Shown piece after piece: positions 24,771-37,649 of a stretch of 64,000 nucleotides of DNA; position 1 is the first letter of the stretch; the number at the start of each line of letters is the position of its first letter. Source of the DNA: Casuarius casuarius (taxonomy: Eukaryota > Chordata > Aves > Casuariiformes > Casuariidae). The DNA is taken from NCBI GenBank assembly GCA_003342895.1, contig PTFA01000005.1, positions 3,097,988 to 3,161,987 on the forward strand. Direction: 5' to 3'. Below the pieces are notes generated by a model. The model had not been told where the DNA came from. It worked only from the letters and a program-made list of their open reading frames with translations, and searched no databases. The translations under genes were made by a program, and so were the position numbers.

Positions 24771-27700
24771 TTTATTTCTGGTATTAATAACTTACAATAG
24801 TTAGATAATATGTTTCATAAAAAACTAAATCATCTCAATTCCTGAACATTTCCATAAGCTAAGAATAAGGCAGCAATATGTACCATAAATAATCAAGCAA
24901 TTAATTCTTGAGCATCTGTTGCTGAGGGAGCTCTGTTAGATTGGCTTGCCCTGATTCCCATTACAGACAGTTAAGAGGTGCCACGCGTGCCTTATCTCTA
25001 ACACCAGAAGAATTCTTCACCCAACAGTCATTAACTCCCCCTCCTGTGTGGTTCATTAGCCTGTATGAACTATATGACTCTTCTTCCATGATAACAAGCA
25101 CAGTGTTTCTCTCAGGCCACAGTATCTCATGCTGTTCGTTAGCCAGTGTAATTCATGTTGTCTGATCTGTGGATCTGCCATCATTTGGAAGTGGACTGAT
25201 GTGTGTTAGTATGAAATGAGACCTGGTGTTCTGCTTTGATTCTTTCAAGGGATCATCTTAAGGTCTTAACACACCAATCTCCTGGTTTGGTTGATTGCAG
25301 GTCCAAATCACAGATAACAAAGAGGTAAGGGGAATATGGCCTGTATGGCCCCTCTTTCACAACTGGAATTGATGTACAATTTGCTTAAAAGGGCACAAGC
25401 AGTGCTGAGATACAGTGAATTCTGTGGTGAGTGAACTAAAAAGCACGTTGTTTCCTGCTATTTCTCTCCAGCAATTTCAGAAATGGTCTGATGTGGGGAG
25501 ACAAAGTAGGCACAATTATATCAAAGAGCATACCGCAACCTCTTTAGTTCCCATGGGGAGGAAATGTGGAGAAGGAAAATGTGATAATATGAAATTTGGG
25601 GTGGAACATAACAGTGTTAAAGGCAGACTGTGTGTTGTGTGTGATTTTATTTGATTAATGTGGAAATTGGTCTGAATGATTGAGCACTGCATTACTGAGG
25701 ATTGTGCCTGCTCTATTACCTCTCTATTACCATGGTTAATGGCTACTTGCATTACAGAAAAAAAACCTGTTCAGCTACAGCCTGAGCAGCTGCAAATTGT
25801 TAGTGGAATGAGCCTTTAGGAAATGGATAGGTGTTGATAGACAGCAGGAGGTGCCTGGAAGATCAAAAGCAGCAAAGCAAGACTTGCTAGCAAGCTTGAT
25901 GTGTCCTGCATGGGGCTGGCAAGATCCCATCTGAAGTCCCTTTGATACCCAGAGCTGGAAGCTTAGAGTCAGGGGTGATGCAGTTTGCTACTAATTGGCA
26001 AGTATCAGAGATATGTAATGCTAGAGGCTTTAGTCCTTAAGACGAGGGCTTAAAGTTTGATGGGCTGTTGTGTAGGGTGGCTAGAAGATTCTGCTTGTGA
26101 AACTCAGTATGCTGGCAAGAATTGCCATCAGATTGGTGAGTAAGTGGCACTTGCTCTGAAGACTCAGTATAATGTCACCGAGGTTGAAACTCCTGTGGGA
26201 TTTTAAGCCTTTTGTAGGTGGATGTGGAAGCCTACAGTCTTGAAAGTTGTGGCTATTTGGTAGTATGGCTAATACATATATTGTGAATTTTAAGCAATGA
26301 GTGTTAGATGATGGGTACAGTCCATACTTACTCTACAAGTTTACTTAATGAAATCTAGCTCTGTGTAGAAGGGCTTTAGGCTAAAATGTTATAATCTTTG
26401 GCTAGTACATAGGAGATAATAGGAAACCTCTCAGTGCTGAGCTGCCTAACCTTGGACTGCAGATAGAGTTCAGGCGTGAAGCTAGGGCTGGAGTAGCTCA
26501 GGGAGCTGAGGCTGGTGTGAAGAAGGACAGTGAGACAAGACCAAGAGCACACCCCATATTTGGACATTGAGATGTGTCTAGGGCAGGACTACAAAAAGGA
26601 GTGAGTGAAGACTTTGCTGAGCAGAGCTGATGAACCACCCCGATGCAGTGAGGGGTGGCACTACGGCAAAATGTCTTCAGAGTAGGTGGAATTGGGGCTC
26701 TCAGAGTAGCTCTTTTCTGTCACTCTGTTTTCACCTTTTTCTCCCAGTGCTACTTTTGCAGGGGGGCATGTTGTGCACTGCCTCCTTTCTGCAATTTTGT
26801 GTCCCACAGACATTCCCCACACAAGCTGCCTTTTGCTTAATCTCCTCATAATGATCCACTCAACATTTATGGCCCCTTTTGTCTCCTCTTTAACAGATAT
26901 TTTCCAACTGTTCATCTGTTTTTTGTTATTCTACAGATGTTTGCTGATCTCTGATATACAGTAGACCCTACTCACAAAAATGAAGTCCTGTCTCTCTTGA
27001 ATGCCTGTCTTAGCTTTACTCACAAAAAATAGCCAGTAGTGCTTAATTCCTATGTCTAGATATGTATAAGTAATATGACTTTGATTTCCATGAGCACCTA
27101 TTGATTCATTTGACAATTGATTCTTTTGTATTCAGCAAATGATGTCTTCTGAAATTATGATATGTAAGAGGACAACTGTCCCCTCATGAGTGGTCTGCAT
27201 TGCAGATTTTCAGGTTTACCTTTACTCTTCTGTTGAGAGTTGATCTGTACAACCACTCAAATCTTGTGAATTATAATAAGGTGTGGGGAAAGAAATAAGG
27301 CTGTATTGCTTTAAGACTTTATTTATACTCATTATACAGTGAGAAAGACAACTTAATTGTGCACGTTGTAGAAAGAGAGCAAATCTGACCCAAAATGGTA
27401 TAAATGGGACACTAGAGGTGAGAAGGGGTGATAGGGAGGTAAAGGTGAATTTCTATGAGCTTTAGAAGACTTCTGGTGTTCAGTGAGGGCTTGAGGCTGT
27501 GCTGATGTGTATTGCTTTTCCTCCATGTTGTGGTGGGAACCTAGGGGCTTTGTGTGGCATCCCCAGACTGGTATGAGGCCAGCTCCACAGTGTGCTACGT
27601 GTCCTCTTAGTAGGAAGTGGCTTGGCCACAGGTGAATGTATGCTCCCAGTGCTGAATAATAAACAGCTGAAGTCTTGTGCCTTAGATGTGTTTGTGGAAG

Positions 27701-30700
27701 CTTCCTAACTTTGCCAGTGTAGGCACAATATGTAAGTGCTTGTGGTTGGTTTTTGCAGTGGTTAATTTTGGCTGACTGAGATGCCCCTGCTGCTCAGGTG
27801 CTTGTAAATGATGAGCAGAAGAAGTAGCAGTTATGAAAACTTGTGTGAAAAATATGTAATTCTTCTCCGTGGTTTTCAACTCCTGTAAAACAGATGAGCA
27901 GGAGAATGCTGCTCAGACCATATACAAGATAAACAGCTCCTGGGAAAAGGACATACCAGGTTGCTGCTAGAAACTGTGCAGGAAGGAGCCAAGGATGATT
28001 GGATAGCTTGTATAGTACCAATGCTCTCAAATAAATTAAAATCTGAATGGTATGCAAAGCATATGGATATGTGAAGGAAGGAGAAAGTAACAGGAACAAT
28101 GCAAGTGTCTTATGAAGAAATATAGTTATAGAGCAACATGGAAGAGCCTTGTTGAAGAGAGAAATTTGAGAACTTGCTTTTGATCAAAGTAACTCACTTG
28201 CAACCAAAGATTTTGCAACAAATAATTTCTTTCTTCTGTTCTTTGTGCCTCATTTGGGAAACTCTGTCAAAGGTGACACTGTTTGAAAATTCTTGTGAGT
28301 GAAGTTCTGTTCTTTAACTTTTCAAGTTTATTTGATTAAAATAAACCAAATTCTTATCAAACACTGGAGTCTACCAGTTATTTCAGAGCTATCGCAGGCA
28401 AGTGTTCTGCTGGCTGACCAAGATGGATGGATGCAGATGGGAAGGAGAGAAACATGATCTGTAACTTCACTGCCTCCCTGAGGACAGCATCAGTCAGGAG
28501 TCATTGCATTTGTCTCCTCCCCTGTTCTCTCTGCTTTGCTGCAGCAGCATTTCTTCTGCTTAGCTTATGCTTAATGCTTTGAGACTGCCAGCCTGTCTGA
28601 GAGTACCATGTCCTTGTCCTCTTCTTCGAAATCCTACTAGCTCCTCCTGTGTGTACTTCAGTTAAATTGTATAAGCACCAAATCTACTTCCAGTTGATTT
28701 GTGTTTCTGTGAAGTTGGCAAGCTTGTAATACTTTTTTTGCTGAGGAAGAAAACTTACCGTAAAGACAAGAACAGATGGATGATCTTACAAATTCATACC
28801 AGACAGAAGTAACTATCCTGTACTGGGCTTTAATACAAATAACTTAATACACTTCTAAGCTTTGAGTTTCTGGAATATTCTGTTTAAAGCAAAATAAAAA
28901 CCCTGCAGAAACAATTTCCGTGGAGTATTTCATTAGTATGTTTGCTGTAGGAAAAGCAGTTGGCAGATACTGGTCAACAACCATGTAGCTTATCCTACCC
29001 CAGACAAAGACCTCAGAGTAGTGTGTCTCTCAGGGAAAGAAGTAACAGATGCCAGACGCTTGAGGATGGAGCTCTGGAGAAGAGATGCTTTTGACTGATC
29101 ATGGACCCCTAAGTCCTCAGAGGCTGTCAATTTCCCCATGTGACAAGAGCTGATGGTGCTTTGCTCTCATTATAAAATTACAAAGGACTTGTGAATTGCA
29201 TGGCTTTTGGGTTAACATTCAGAGTGACAAATCAGTTGAGGGACAAGGGATCATAAACTATTAATATGCCAGAGTGATATTAATCACTTTAATCACAATA
29301 TTAATTGCAATACTAATATGTCAATTGGCTTCCTTGGATATCTACAACTGCTTGGTCATTTCACTTGGACTGATGTTATCTGTCTTGAGGACTGTTGAGC
29401 ATTTGAATTAATAAACTAATTGAGGTTGGTCATCTTGATCTTCTAAGACTTTTGAAATCAATCACAGACAAATGCTACTTCACTCTTCTTTAGCTTCATA
29501 CAATCACTTGTCTCTAGTTTTCCTGTGCTCTAAAGATACTTCCCTGAAGTTCCATGGCAGTCTTCTGGATTACTTTCTGTGGACTTTTATGTGGACATAA
29601 GTGGAAACAAGAGAGGTTCTGACCTGATCTTCTAAGGGATCTTCCAAGACCCCCTTACCAACCCGTGTTAATCTTTNATGCCATAAATTCCAGGTTTGCC
29701 AGATACATGAAGAGGATTCATTTCACCTCACGTGTAAGATCTGAGATGGTGGTCCAATCTGCTTTTAAGGCCATGTATAGAAACAGTCACTCTGAGAATG
29801 TGATTCTTTGGACTTTATACATGTGTGTTCAGTCCCACTGTGGATATTGCGAGTGCTGGGAAACTTGAAGGCCTGGAAGAAGCATATACGAACTTGGGAA
29901 GGCTTGAAAAGTGACAAGTGATCACTGTCTGTATTTTGGCTTTTACAGTTTCAGAGAGAAGGATTGTTGGCTCCATAAATTGATGCTTTAAAAGACTTTT
30001 CTCTCATCTACTTAACATTGCTTAGCAACTGGGAATGCAAAGGATGCTCTAATACTACTAAAATGCTCAGGAATGATGCTTTCTTAGGTAAATCTGAGAA
30101 TTTGGTATAAATCTTACTTTTATTTAATGAAGAGGTAGAATTCTGAGCATAGTCTTCAGAAAAATGTAATTTGCCAATATTTGACAGTTTACTGTCGGAC
30201 TGTGAGTGTGCAAGAATACCAAATATACAAAGTAAAGAAGTTCTTAGTTACTATGCAGTTACATCTGAGTATACATTTGGCAGTATTGAGTTTGACAACA
30301 CAGCTCTCTTAACTGAAATAGCAATACTATTTTACCNAATTACTGTTCTGTTTGTTTTTTGCTTCATCAGTTTTGTCATCTTAAACTATCTAGAGTTAAC
30401 ATCATAATCATGCCCTCATCTGCTGTTCCTTGACAGCTTTACAAGCATAACAGCACCCCATGTTATGGCACCTCTTCAAGCTCCTGGTCTTCTTTCAGTG
30501 ACCGGACATTCAGTAACCTGTTGTTATCCTCAGTTACCTTTTTCTTGCTAATAGATATTGCCATTATTCCTGAAACATGACCATAACCTCTGGTTGTTAT
30601 CATATCAAGGTGATTAAACTTTTTGTCTCTCTCAAAACTGTTAACTGTTCCTTGTCATCTCAGTGCTTTTTCAAAAGAAAAGAAACCCTTTCTCGGTTTA

Positions 30701-33700
30701 CAGAGTATTTACTCTGTTTAGCATCTGGCTAAAGCAGTTGTCCATCTAATCAAGATCTTGTGTCTGACAGCGGTCAGTTTTCATTGTTACAGAGGAAGGT
30801 TGGAAGAAATCCCTTTGCAGCAGTTCACAAATAATTTTCCTTGAAGGGAGATATTTTCCCTATCTTTCTCAGACAATTGATCATTTCTCAGGAGAGCTCA
30901 AAGGTTTATCACTACTTACAAATGTTTACTTTAACATAAATATGGATATTTCTTTTATTCAAATACCCAGTCTCTTCCTAATCCTGCTGGTCTCCTTGTT
31001 TCAAGAGTATTTACACTTATGAGATCTATAAGAATTATTCTAATTTATTTTAGCTTAAATCAGGCACAACTTCATGTAAGTACATAGTTACACAGTAGTG
31101 AAACTGAAATGAAAAGAATGTTTCAAGTGTCATCCTCTTTTGCAGGGGGGAAAAAAATTAAGAACTAAATGTAGCTTACTAAAATTGACCACAAAAACAA
31201 AATAGAAAAAGGTTACTTCTACCTTATAACAGATTTTGCAAAACTCTTTTTCGGAAGAGTCTAGTCTTATGACTTGGAACACACACACAGACTCTCACAT
31301 CTTGCCATATTACCTGTTGTGTAGTTTTCTCACATACAAGGCCACTTTACCTATTTAGACGTGCTATTCTGTCTCTCAAACCTAGAGAAAATATTGCACT
31401 GTATTCTTAAACTATGATAGAACAAATGCAGTGCACTCAAATATTCTCTAATTTACCCTGCAGCAATGGGAAATCTTCAAATATATTTGACAGTTTGGAA
31501 AGTGGACCTGACTTGCTGGTCAGTTCTTACTTAAGTGGATTTATCTGACACTTATTATGAGCACAATAAAAGTAATAGGTGAAGTTAGTTACATTTTATT
31601 CATCCATTAACATAGTTATTCTCCGCTGCTGAATTAAGTTTTGCAAGACTAATTGATAGAACTATAATCACTGAATTCCAGAGCAGAGTTTATTGGGTTT
31701 TTGAATTACTCTTACTTGTAAGTCTCTTAATTGCTTTTTAACAGTTATTACATATAGTAAAAATGGCTTAAAAGTGGGGAGTCATTTTTCCATCATGTTC
31801 CATAGTTCCTGGGTCACCTTGAATCAAACAATTGGCATCTGATAGCGTGAGAAAGATCTATGAGTTTTATTGATCATGTCTGAACTTTACTATAGGAGCA
31901 ACCAAAGTGATTTAGTGCCAGGAGCCAGTGTGGTATGTACCGAGCTGCCTGTAAGATCAGGGATGGATTCCTCTGGGCTCAGTCTCTTTCTCTGGCTGAG
32001 AAGGACTTTATTTGATCACACTGTTTCTGCCGTGTGTGAAAAAGAAAGGTTGTACAACTGGCACCCCTCTTTTGCTTTTCTGTGTTGCTTCAAACAGCTG
32101 TTATTAAAACTGCACAGATACATTAATAGAAAACTTTCTTCAGTACCTCCTCCCCATTCCTAAGTGCAGGACACAGGAACATGCCTGCTTCTTTTGCTTT
32201 CTCATTTAATATTGCTGGCTGACATCACATGCCCCAATATCTTTANACTTATGGCTTACAACAGAGTATTGCAGAATGCACATACAGACAAGCTCTATGT
32301 TCTTCTCAGGGTCTGTTTTCTCCCTGTCTCATGCTCGTTTGCTAATATCTGAAATTAGACTTCAAGAAGGTAGGTAAGGTTTGCAGTGATGCACTGGAAT
32401 CTGTGCAATTTTCCAGTTGCTGCAAATGTGGGGAATATATATCTGAGCAGAACTGAGATCACTAGTTGGAACAGAATGAAAATGCAGCTAGTGCAAAAGG
32501 GTTTGCTAGGCATGTAATGGTAAGGCTTTCTCTTTAAATGCTGAATTTCAGGAAGTGGTTGGGCCTCATTATCTGATCCCTTGTGCTTATACCAATTAAA
32601 CTGTAATAACTGACAAGTCATGTAAAGCACCAGGAGTAAACACTAGTAACAGATGGCACCTGCTGTACAAAATAGAAGTCAAGGGTAAATGATAATGTCT
32701 TTTTTTCTTAAACGAGACAGTTCCACTGATAGGATGTATAGCTGCATGTGATATACATCTTTCCATCATTCAAAAGCAAGAACTTGTATAGGGCTGAGTA
32801 TAAACTTACAGGATACCTTTTCTTGCCCTGTTTCCTTTTGGACTTGGCTAGTGGATGTCTCCTTACATGTTAACAGCACAAAGAGATAAATTCAACCTCA
32901 GCCTGGGGAGACCAAGGAGCCCTCAAAACCTACTCCATTCAGGTGGCTTCTATGCCCAGAGCAGTGCCCCGGTGGTATGGTAGCATGTGCTCCCACCACA
33001 GAGCAGAGGGAACAGATGTCCTGCATGGGAGGTCACCCAGGCACCAAGGGTGATGGCCCAGCAGGCGCAGGGCAGAGATGTCACTGACAAGGCGGAAATA
33101 TTAAACATGGGCCTTTTAAAGTGAATGGGCTGGGATAACATTCTCCTTCCTTGCTGCCTTGACCTGCTTTCCTTGCAGAGCTTTTAAATTGGTATCATCT
33201 ACTGTGTATCAGACTTCCATAGTGATAGTATTAGGACTACGGTGATTTATGCTTACAATACTCACTTCTGCTTTTATAGATGGAAAGGAAGTAGCTTATA
33301 TTTTCACTATATACATATATAGCAAAGTCTTAGTGTCCTTGCCTCTGTCTTTCAGAGTCACCTTTTGGTCCCATGATACGATACAATTCCTGGTGTAGCA
33401 GTACAGTTATTTGAGGAACCTAAGTGACGCTTCAGATCTTCTGGTTCTATCAAGAAGCAGACCTTTTGTGTAAAAACTGGTAGGTCGTGGTAGGTCGTGG
33501 TATCTGTTGTCTAAGATGTAAATGGAAACATCCTTCCTGTAGAATCTCTATCCTGAGAATAAAAAGGAAATGTAAGCTATTACTTATTTCCTTGTCCTTT
33601 TTTTTTTTTTTTTTTGCTTAGCTGTTCAAAATAAATAATGTCCTTCTCTTCCCCCTTCCCCTCACCCCCCAGTGTATTCAGTGGATATTATCAAACATTC

Positions 33701-35497
33701 ATATGTGAAAGTATTAAGGAAACTCTAGTTTAAAAAAAAAAAAAATCACTAATTAAACATAACTGGTGGAATTTTAGCAGTAATACAATTTGAACGTTTT
33801 CTTTATTCTACTGTGAAACTAAGAATAATCTCCTCTCCCTTCCAGATTGCTCTACCTCATGGCTACTCTCTTAAAAGAATAGAAACATAATTGTGAGTAG
33901 AGTGAAAAACAAACCAAAAACTGAGTCACATGTCTTAGGTTTAAAACAATACATCAGTGGTTTTCATACCTGTTCTGTTTTCTAAGTAGCTGTATTAACA
34001 TTTACCACTGAGTAGCTGGGGCTTACTGTTATCATAGCATGAATGAGTGTGTTCTTTATTTGTTTTGTTTTTCTGTTAACCCTTCATATACTTCTATCTT
34101 CGAGCCTTCTGCTTTACATAGATGTAAGATAGCTTCCCAGTCACTGCAGTGAAGTGGACAAGGTGGAAATAAGAGGGCTGGTCTTGTAGTACTTGCCAGC
34201 AGATCTGTTTTTAATAGCTTAATATAGACAAGGTAAGCTGATGTCCTAGGTCTCCACATCTTTGCCACTATAAAACATCTTTTAAATCCCTCTCCTTAAT
34301 AGCCTTCTACAAAGCTCTCAAGCACGTATTTGGCAGAGTTTATTTCTTTTACTGCCCTAAAACAGGATTCCAAGAATGGTGTTCAAATCTAGCCTTTTAA
34401 TGGAATNCATAGATCCAACATGTGCTCTTGTAACAACCCTGATCTCATCATTTCTTGCGTACAGGAGGTTAAAATCTTTCCAGGGTTCAGTTTCTCACAT
34501 ATACATTGTTTTCCCCGGGGGAAAAAATAATAATAGTAAAACTTAACTAATGCTTGTATAAAACCTAGTCCCAGATGATTAAATCAGTCTACCTACTAAT
34601 CCATCCTCTGCTCCAGTAAATTCTGAGAGATTGGCATCACTTTGCCAAGCATGTCCGGGGGAAAAAAAAATCCACGTGATAAGCATGTTCATAATCTTGC
34701 TCTGGAACCAGTGACAGGAATTTTGAAAGTCTTGCCTTGGCAGCCACGATTGAGGTGCCCATGAGAACGTTCCTTTTGCTTAAATTGAGGCCTGACATTC
34801 TTCCTTCTTTGTTTTGCTCTCTGAGAGCCTTTGCTTTCTCTTCCTACAGCTTGAGCTGGACACACTTTTAATCTAGAAGGCACTTTCTTAGCTCTGGTGA
34901 TCTGGTGAAGGCAATGAATAGTTTAAGGTATTGGAGAAATGAGCATTTTACAGCAACTGATGTAAAAATATTTTAATATTATACCTTCTTCATCAACAGG
35001 TAAATGAAGAAAGATACAGAGCATATTAGATGAATTCATATAACACTAATTATTTAATTTACTTATTTACTGACTTTTAACCAGATGTTGCATATGCACA
35101 GAAAGAAGTGTTTTTGACTGCTCTTGGGCTAAAGAGTAAGCTTTGCAGTTTGATCAAAGTCATCTCAGGTATGAGTTGGTCTCCAGGAAAGAGATCTCTT
35201 GTCTAAAATGCTCTAATTAAATTAGTTTATTGATTGAACTTATAATGTGTAGTGAAACAAACAGCCATGTATCACCATTAAGAGAATGGGATGGTAACAA
35301 AAGCCTGAAGCAAGCTTAACTGATGNTGTACATAGACATCTCACAATTACTAACAAAATGTAGACACTTCCGCTGTACTGCTTCAGACTCCATACAGTTN
35401 TCTCAGATACAAAAGTATTTTTGGAGTGTAGAATAAGATCTTTTTTTCGTATCTTATCCTTGCAGACTTGACTATAAAGATAAATATTTGTGGTTTT

Positions 35498-35528
<31 letters not shown>

Positions 35529-36589
35529 GCCTGCAGCTGTCCTTTCTTGGCATGCACTGCAAATCACTATTCAGGTCACAACCCTTTATGAAAGGAGTCA
35601 AGAAAGTAGAGTGATCCCAAGAGCAGTTCAGTTCTGTTAGTAGCATATTTTCCATCCATTCATGTAAGCATGAACAGAAAGGCTTTCTGAGAACATGCTA
35701 TTTCATGCAGTTTAGCATAAGTACAGCAAAAGACAACACAGTCAAAAATATATTTAAGGATATATAACACTGGGCTAGCATAGAGTGGTCAAAAGAGCGT
35801 ATCAGAAATACTGATATGTGAAGGTAGAACTGTTCTGGACATTTTGTAGATAACTATACCTCTATTCCTTCTCGATCCTCAAGAGAAATCAACATAGATA
35901 CCTTTGAGATGTTGCTGTGGCACATTGATATGGTGCAGCAGAGTAGTATTTTTTCCTCACCCATTTCAAACTCCTAACAAAAGGCTAAAAAAGCTTAAAT
36001 CAATTTATTGATATCTTGAATACCAAGGAAACTGATAGAGTCCCTGATAAGGGATCATCTCACAATGGGATTTCGGAGGAAAAGGTCAGAGTAGCTATTC
36101 GATGACTGTTAATCAGCGTTGTTGGAGATTAAATCATAACAAATACTTGAGAAGCATGGTAAGTCAGCAAAATGGTGTGGCTGCTCTAATATTCATGTGT
36201 GTTTTGTATAATATGTTAAAGATGATGTACATTCCAAAACAAGGAAATGAAAAGAGGATGTGTGCTCTTGTGGTTTTGTTTTGTTTCTGTTTTGGGGTTT
36301 TTTTTCCTCTGCCTGGTATAAAGGATGTTGTTTCCTTCCCTAACTTTAGTTTTTCACCTGAATATTAGACATGAAAGTTCCATTTAGGCTGGAATGCTAC
36401 TAAGATAATGGTGGAGAAAGTGCAATGATGACACAAGAAATATGCTAAAACTAATATTTTTAGGAATAATGGTCATCAGGATGGGAAAGGGCTTCTCCAA
36501 AGCTAATTAAGTTAAAGACAGTAACAAGATTGGGCTGACTTCAAGAGGCTTTATTATGTAGGAAATACTTGTGCAAAACCTATGAACAA
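24771..36589. other. 11.8-kb intergenic stretch without recognisable genes
   Basis: AT-rich sequence without coding character on either strand. Visible small features are a poly(T) at 33598-33615, a poly(A) near 33732-33745, a doubled GGTAGGTCGT at 33480-33500 and a (TTTA)n at 35504-35527. A GC-richer patch lies at 32890-33150 with no ORF I recognise. Confidence 0.5.
35504..35527 (+). repeat. (TTTA)n microsatellite
   Basis: About six tandem TTTA units. Confidence 0.9.
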
Positions 36590-36760
36590 GGTAGCAAATA
36601 TCCTTGCAAGACCTTATAGGAGGGGAAGGTAATTTTATTTAAAATAAAAACTGAAATAAAACAGATTTCACTCTCATGCTTTCTGTCACAAGCACCAGAA
36701 TGAGTGGTGGCCAAGGAGTCTGCCCAGCGGTCATGCCCCAGGGCAGGGGCACCTGAGCTG
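36590..36760 (-). mobile_element. LTR family A, 3' terminal fragment
   Basis: Read on the minus strand it contains AGACTCCTTGGCCACC, then GAGAGTGAAATCTGTTTTA, then AAATAAAATTACCTTCCC and CCTATAAGGTCT. The same order is seen at 24600-24755, 54700-54830 and 55510-55610 on the plus strand. Only the R/U5-like end is clear. What lies upstream on the minus strand up to 37055 is not resolved. Confidence 0.55.
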
Positions 36761-37055
36761 TCGGACCAGTAGCCAGGTACCACAATGCATGTATCCAGAT
36801 GTTGGCTCCAAGGTCTCTTGTGACGACAGGGAGGACAAGCAATGCCAGCTATCAAATCCTCCTCGTTTCTCCATGTTTTTTCTTAGGCTGGTGACCATGG
36901 GCAGGGTTTGGATATGCCTTTTTGCTACCTTTTGGAGCCAACAGTGAGTAGTGTTTCCATTCTGTCTGTGGTGTTGCACCAAGGTGGTGATGCTCCAAGG
37001 CTTCTTTTGAATGTTGACAACTTAAGCAGGACCATAAAAGAGCAAGGACGCTAGG

Positions 37056-37649
37056 TGTGGCACAGCCCCAAACAAATAAGCATTTATTACTCAATCTTAG
37101 ATTAATCTCTCAGCCTAACTTGCTATAGCCAGGCACTAAATATTATTCTACACATGCTTTAGGTTCACAGTTAAGTTGCTGTCTTATGAAATTCGGACAC
37201 CTTGATGCCCCATCTGTCACAGAAATCAGGGTGCAGGCATCCCCTCCTCATTGGGTGGGAGGTCCTGAGCTCAGTCCAGCTGTCTGGAGCAGGGGCCACC
37301 ACAGTGTGTAGGATGGTGCTAATCTTCTTATAGTTCCCCACAAAAGCAGCAGTTTAAACCAAGCACAAGCCTGATTGTCTCTTTATCTAACCAGGCTCTG
37401 ATGTTCCTTTATAATTATTTTGTTTTTACTTCTTATCACTATATTCCCATGTAGTGCTACCAGAGTTGAGGGTTTCTGTGGTGTCATCTCATTTCTTATC
37501 ACTATATTTTCACACAGTGCTGCAGTGTGGTGCCTCAGGCGCCAGACACCCCAGGTGACTGTTGACTGGTGGGACACATCATTGCATCCCGCTGTAGAAA
37601 GCGCTGTGCTACCCAAGAGGCCCACTCTTGCCTGAAGGCCTGTGACACA
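37056..37649 (-). mobile_element. Solo LTR (family G), ~590 bp
   Basis: On the minus strand it starts TGTGTCACAGGC (37649) and ends GGGCTGTGCCACA (37056-37068), so it has TG...CA ends with imperfect inverted termini. Order within: U3 with a 63-bp tandem duplication (37431-37556), a TATA-like ACTATAAGAAG near 37325-37335, then AATAAA in TGAGTAATAAATGC near 37082-37095, about 25 bp before the end. This is complete LTR architecture. I did not find an exact target-site duplication. Confidence 0.7.
37431..37556 (-). repeat. 63-bp tandem duplication in LTR U3
   Basis: TCTTATCACTATATT begins at 37431 and again at 37494, each followed by a TAGTGCT or CAGTGCT block. On the minus strand this places two AATATAGTGATAAGA boxes upstream of the TATA-like element, a position typical of retroviral enhancer repeats. 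Confidence 0.75.
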
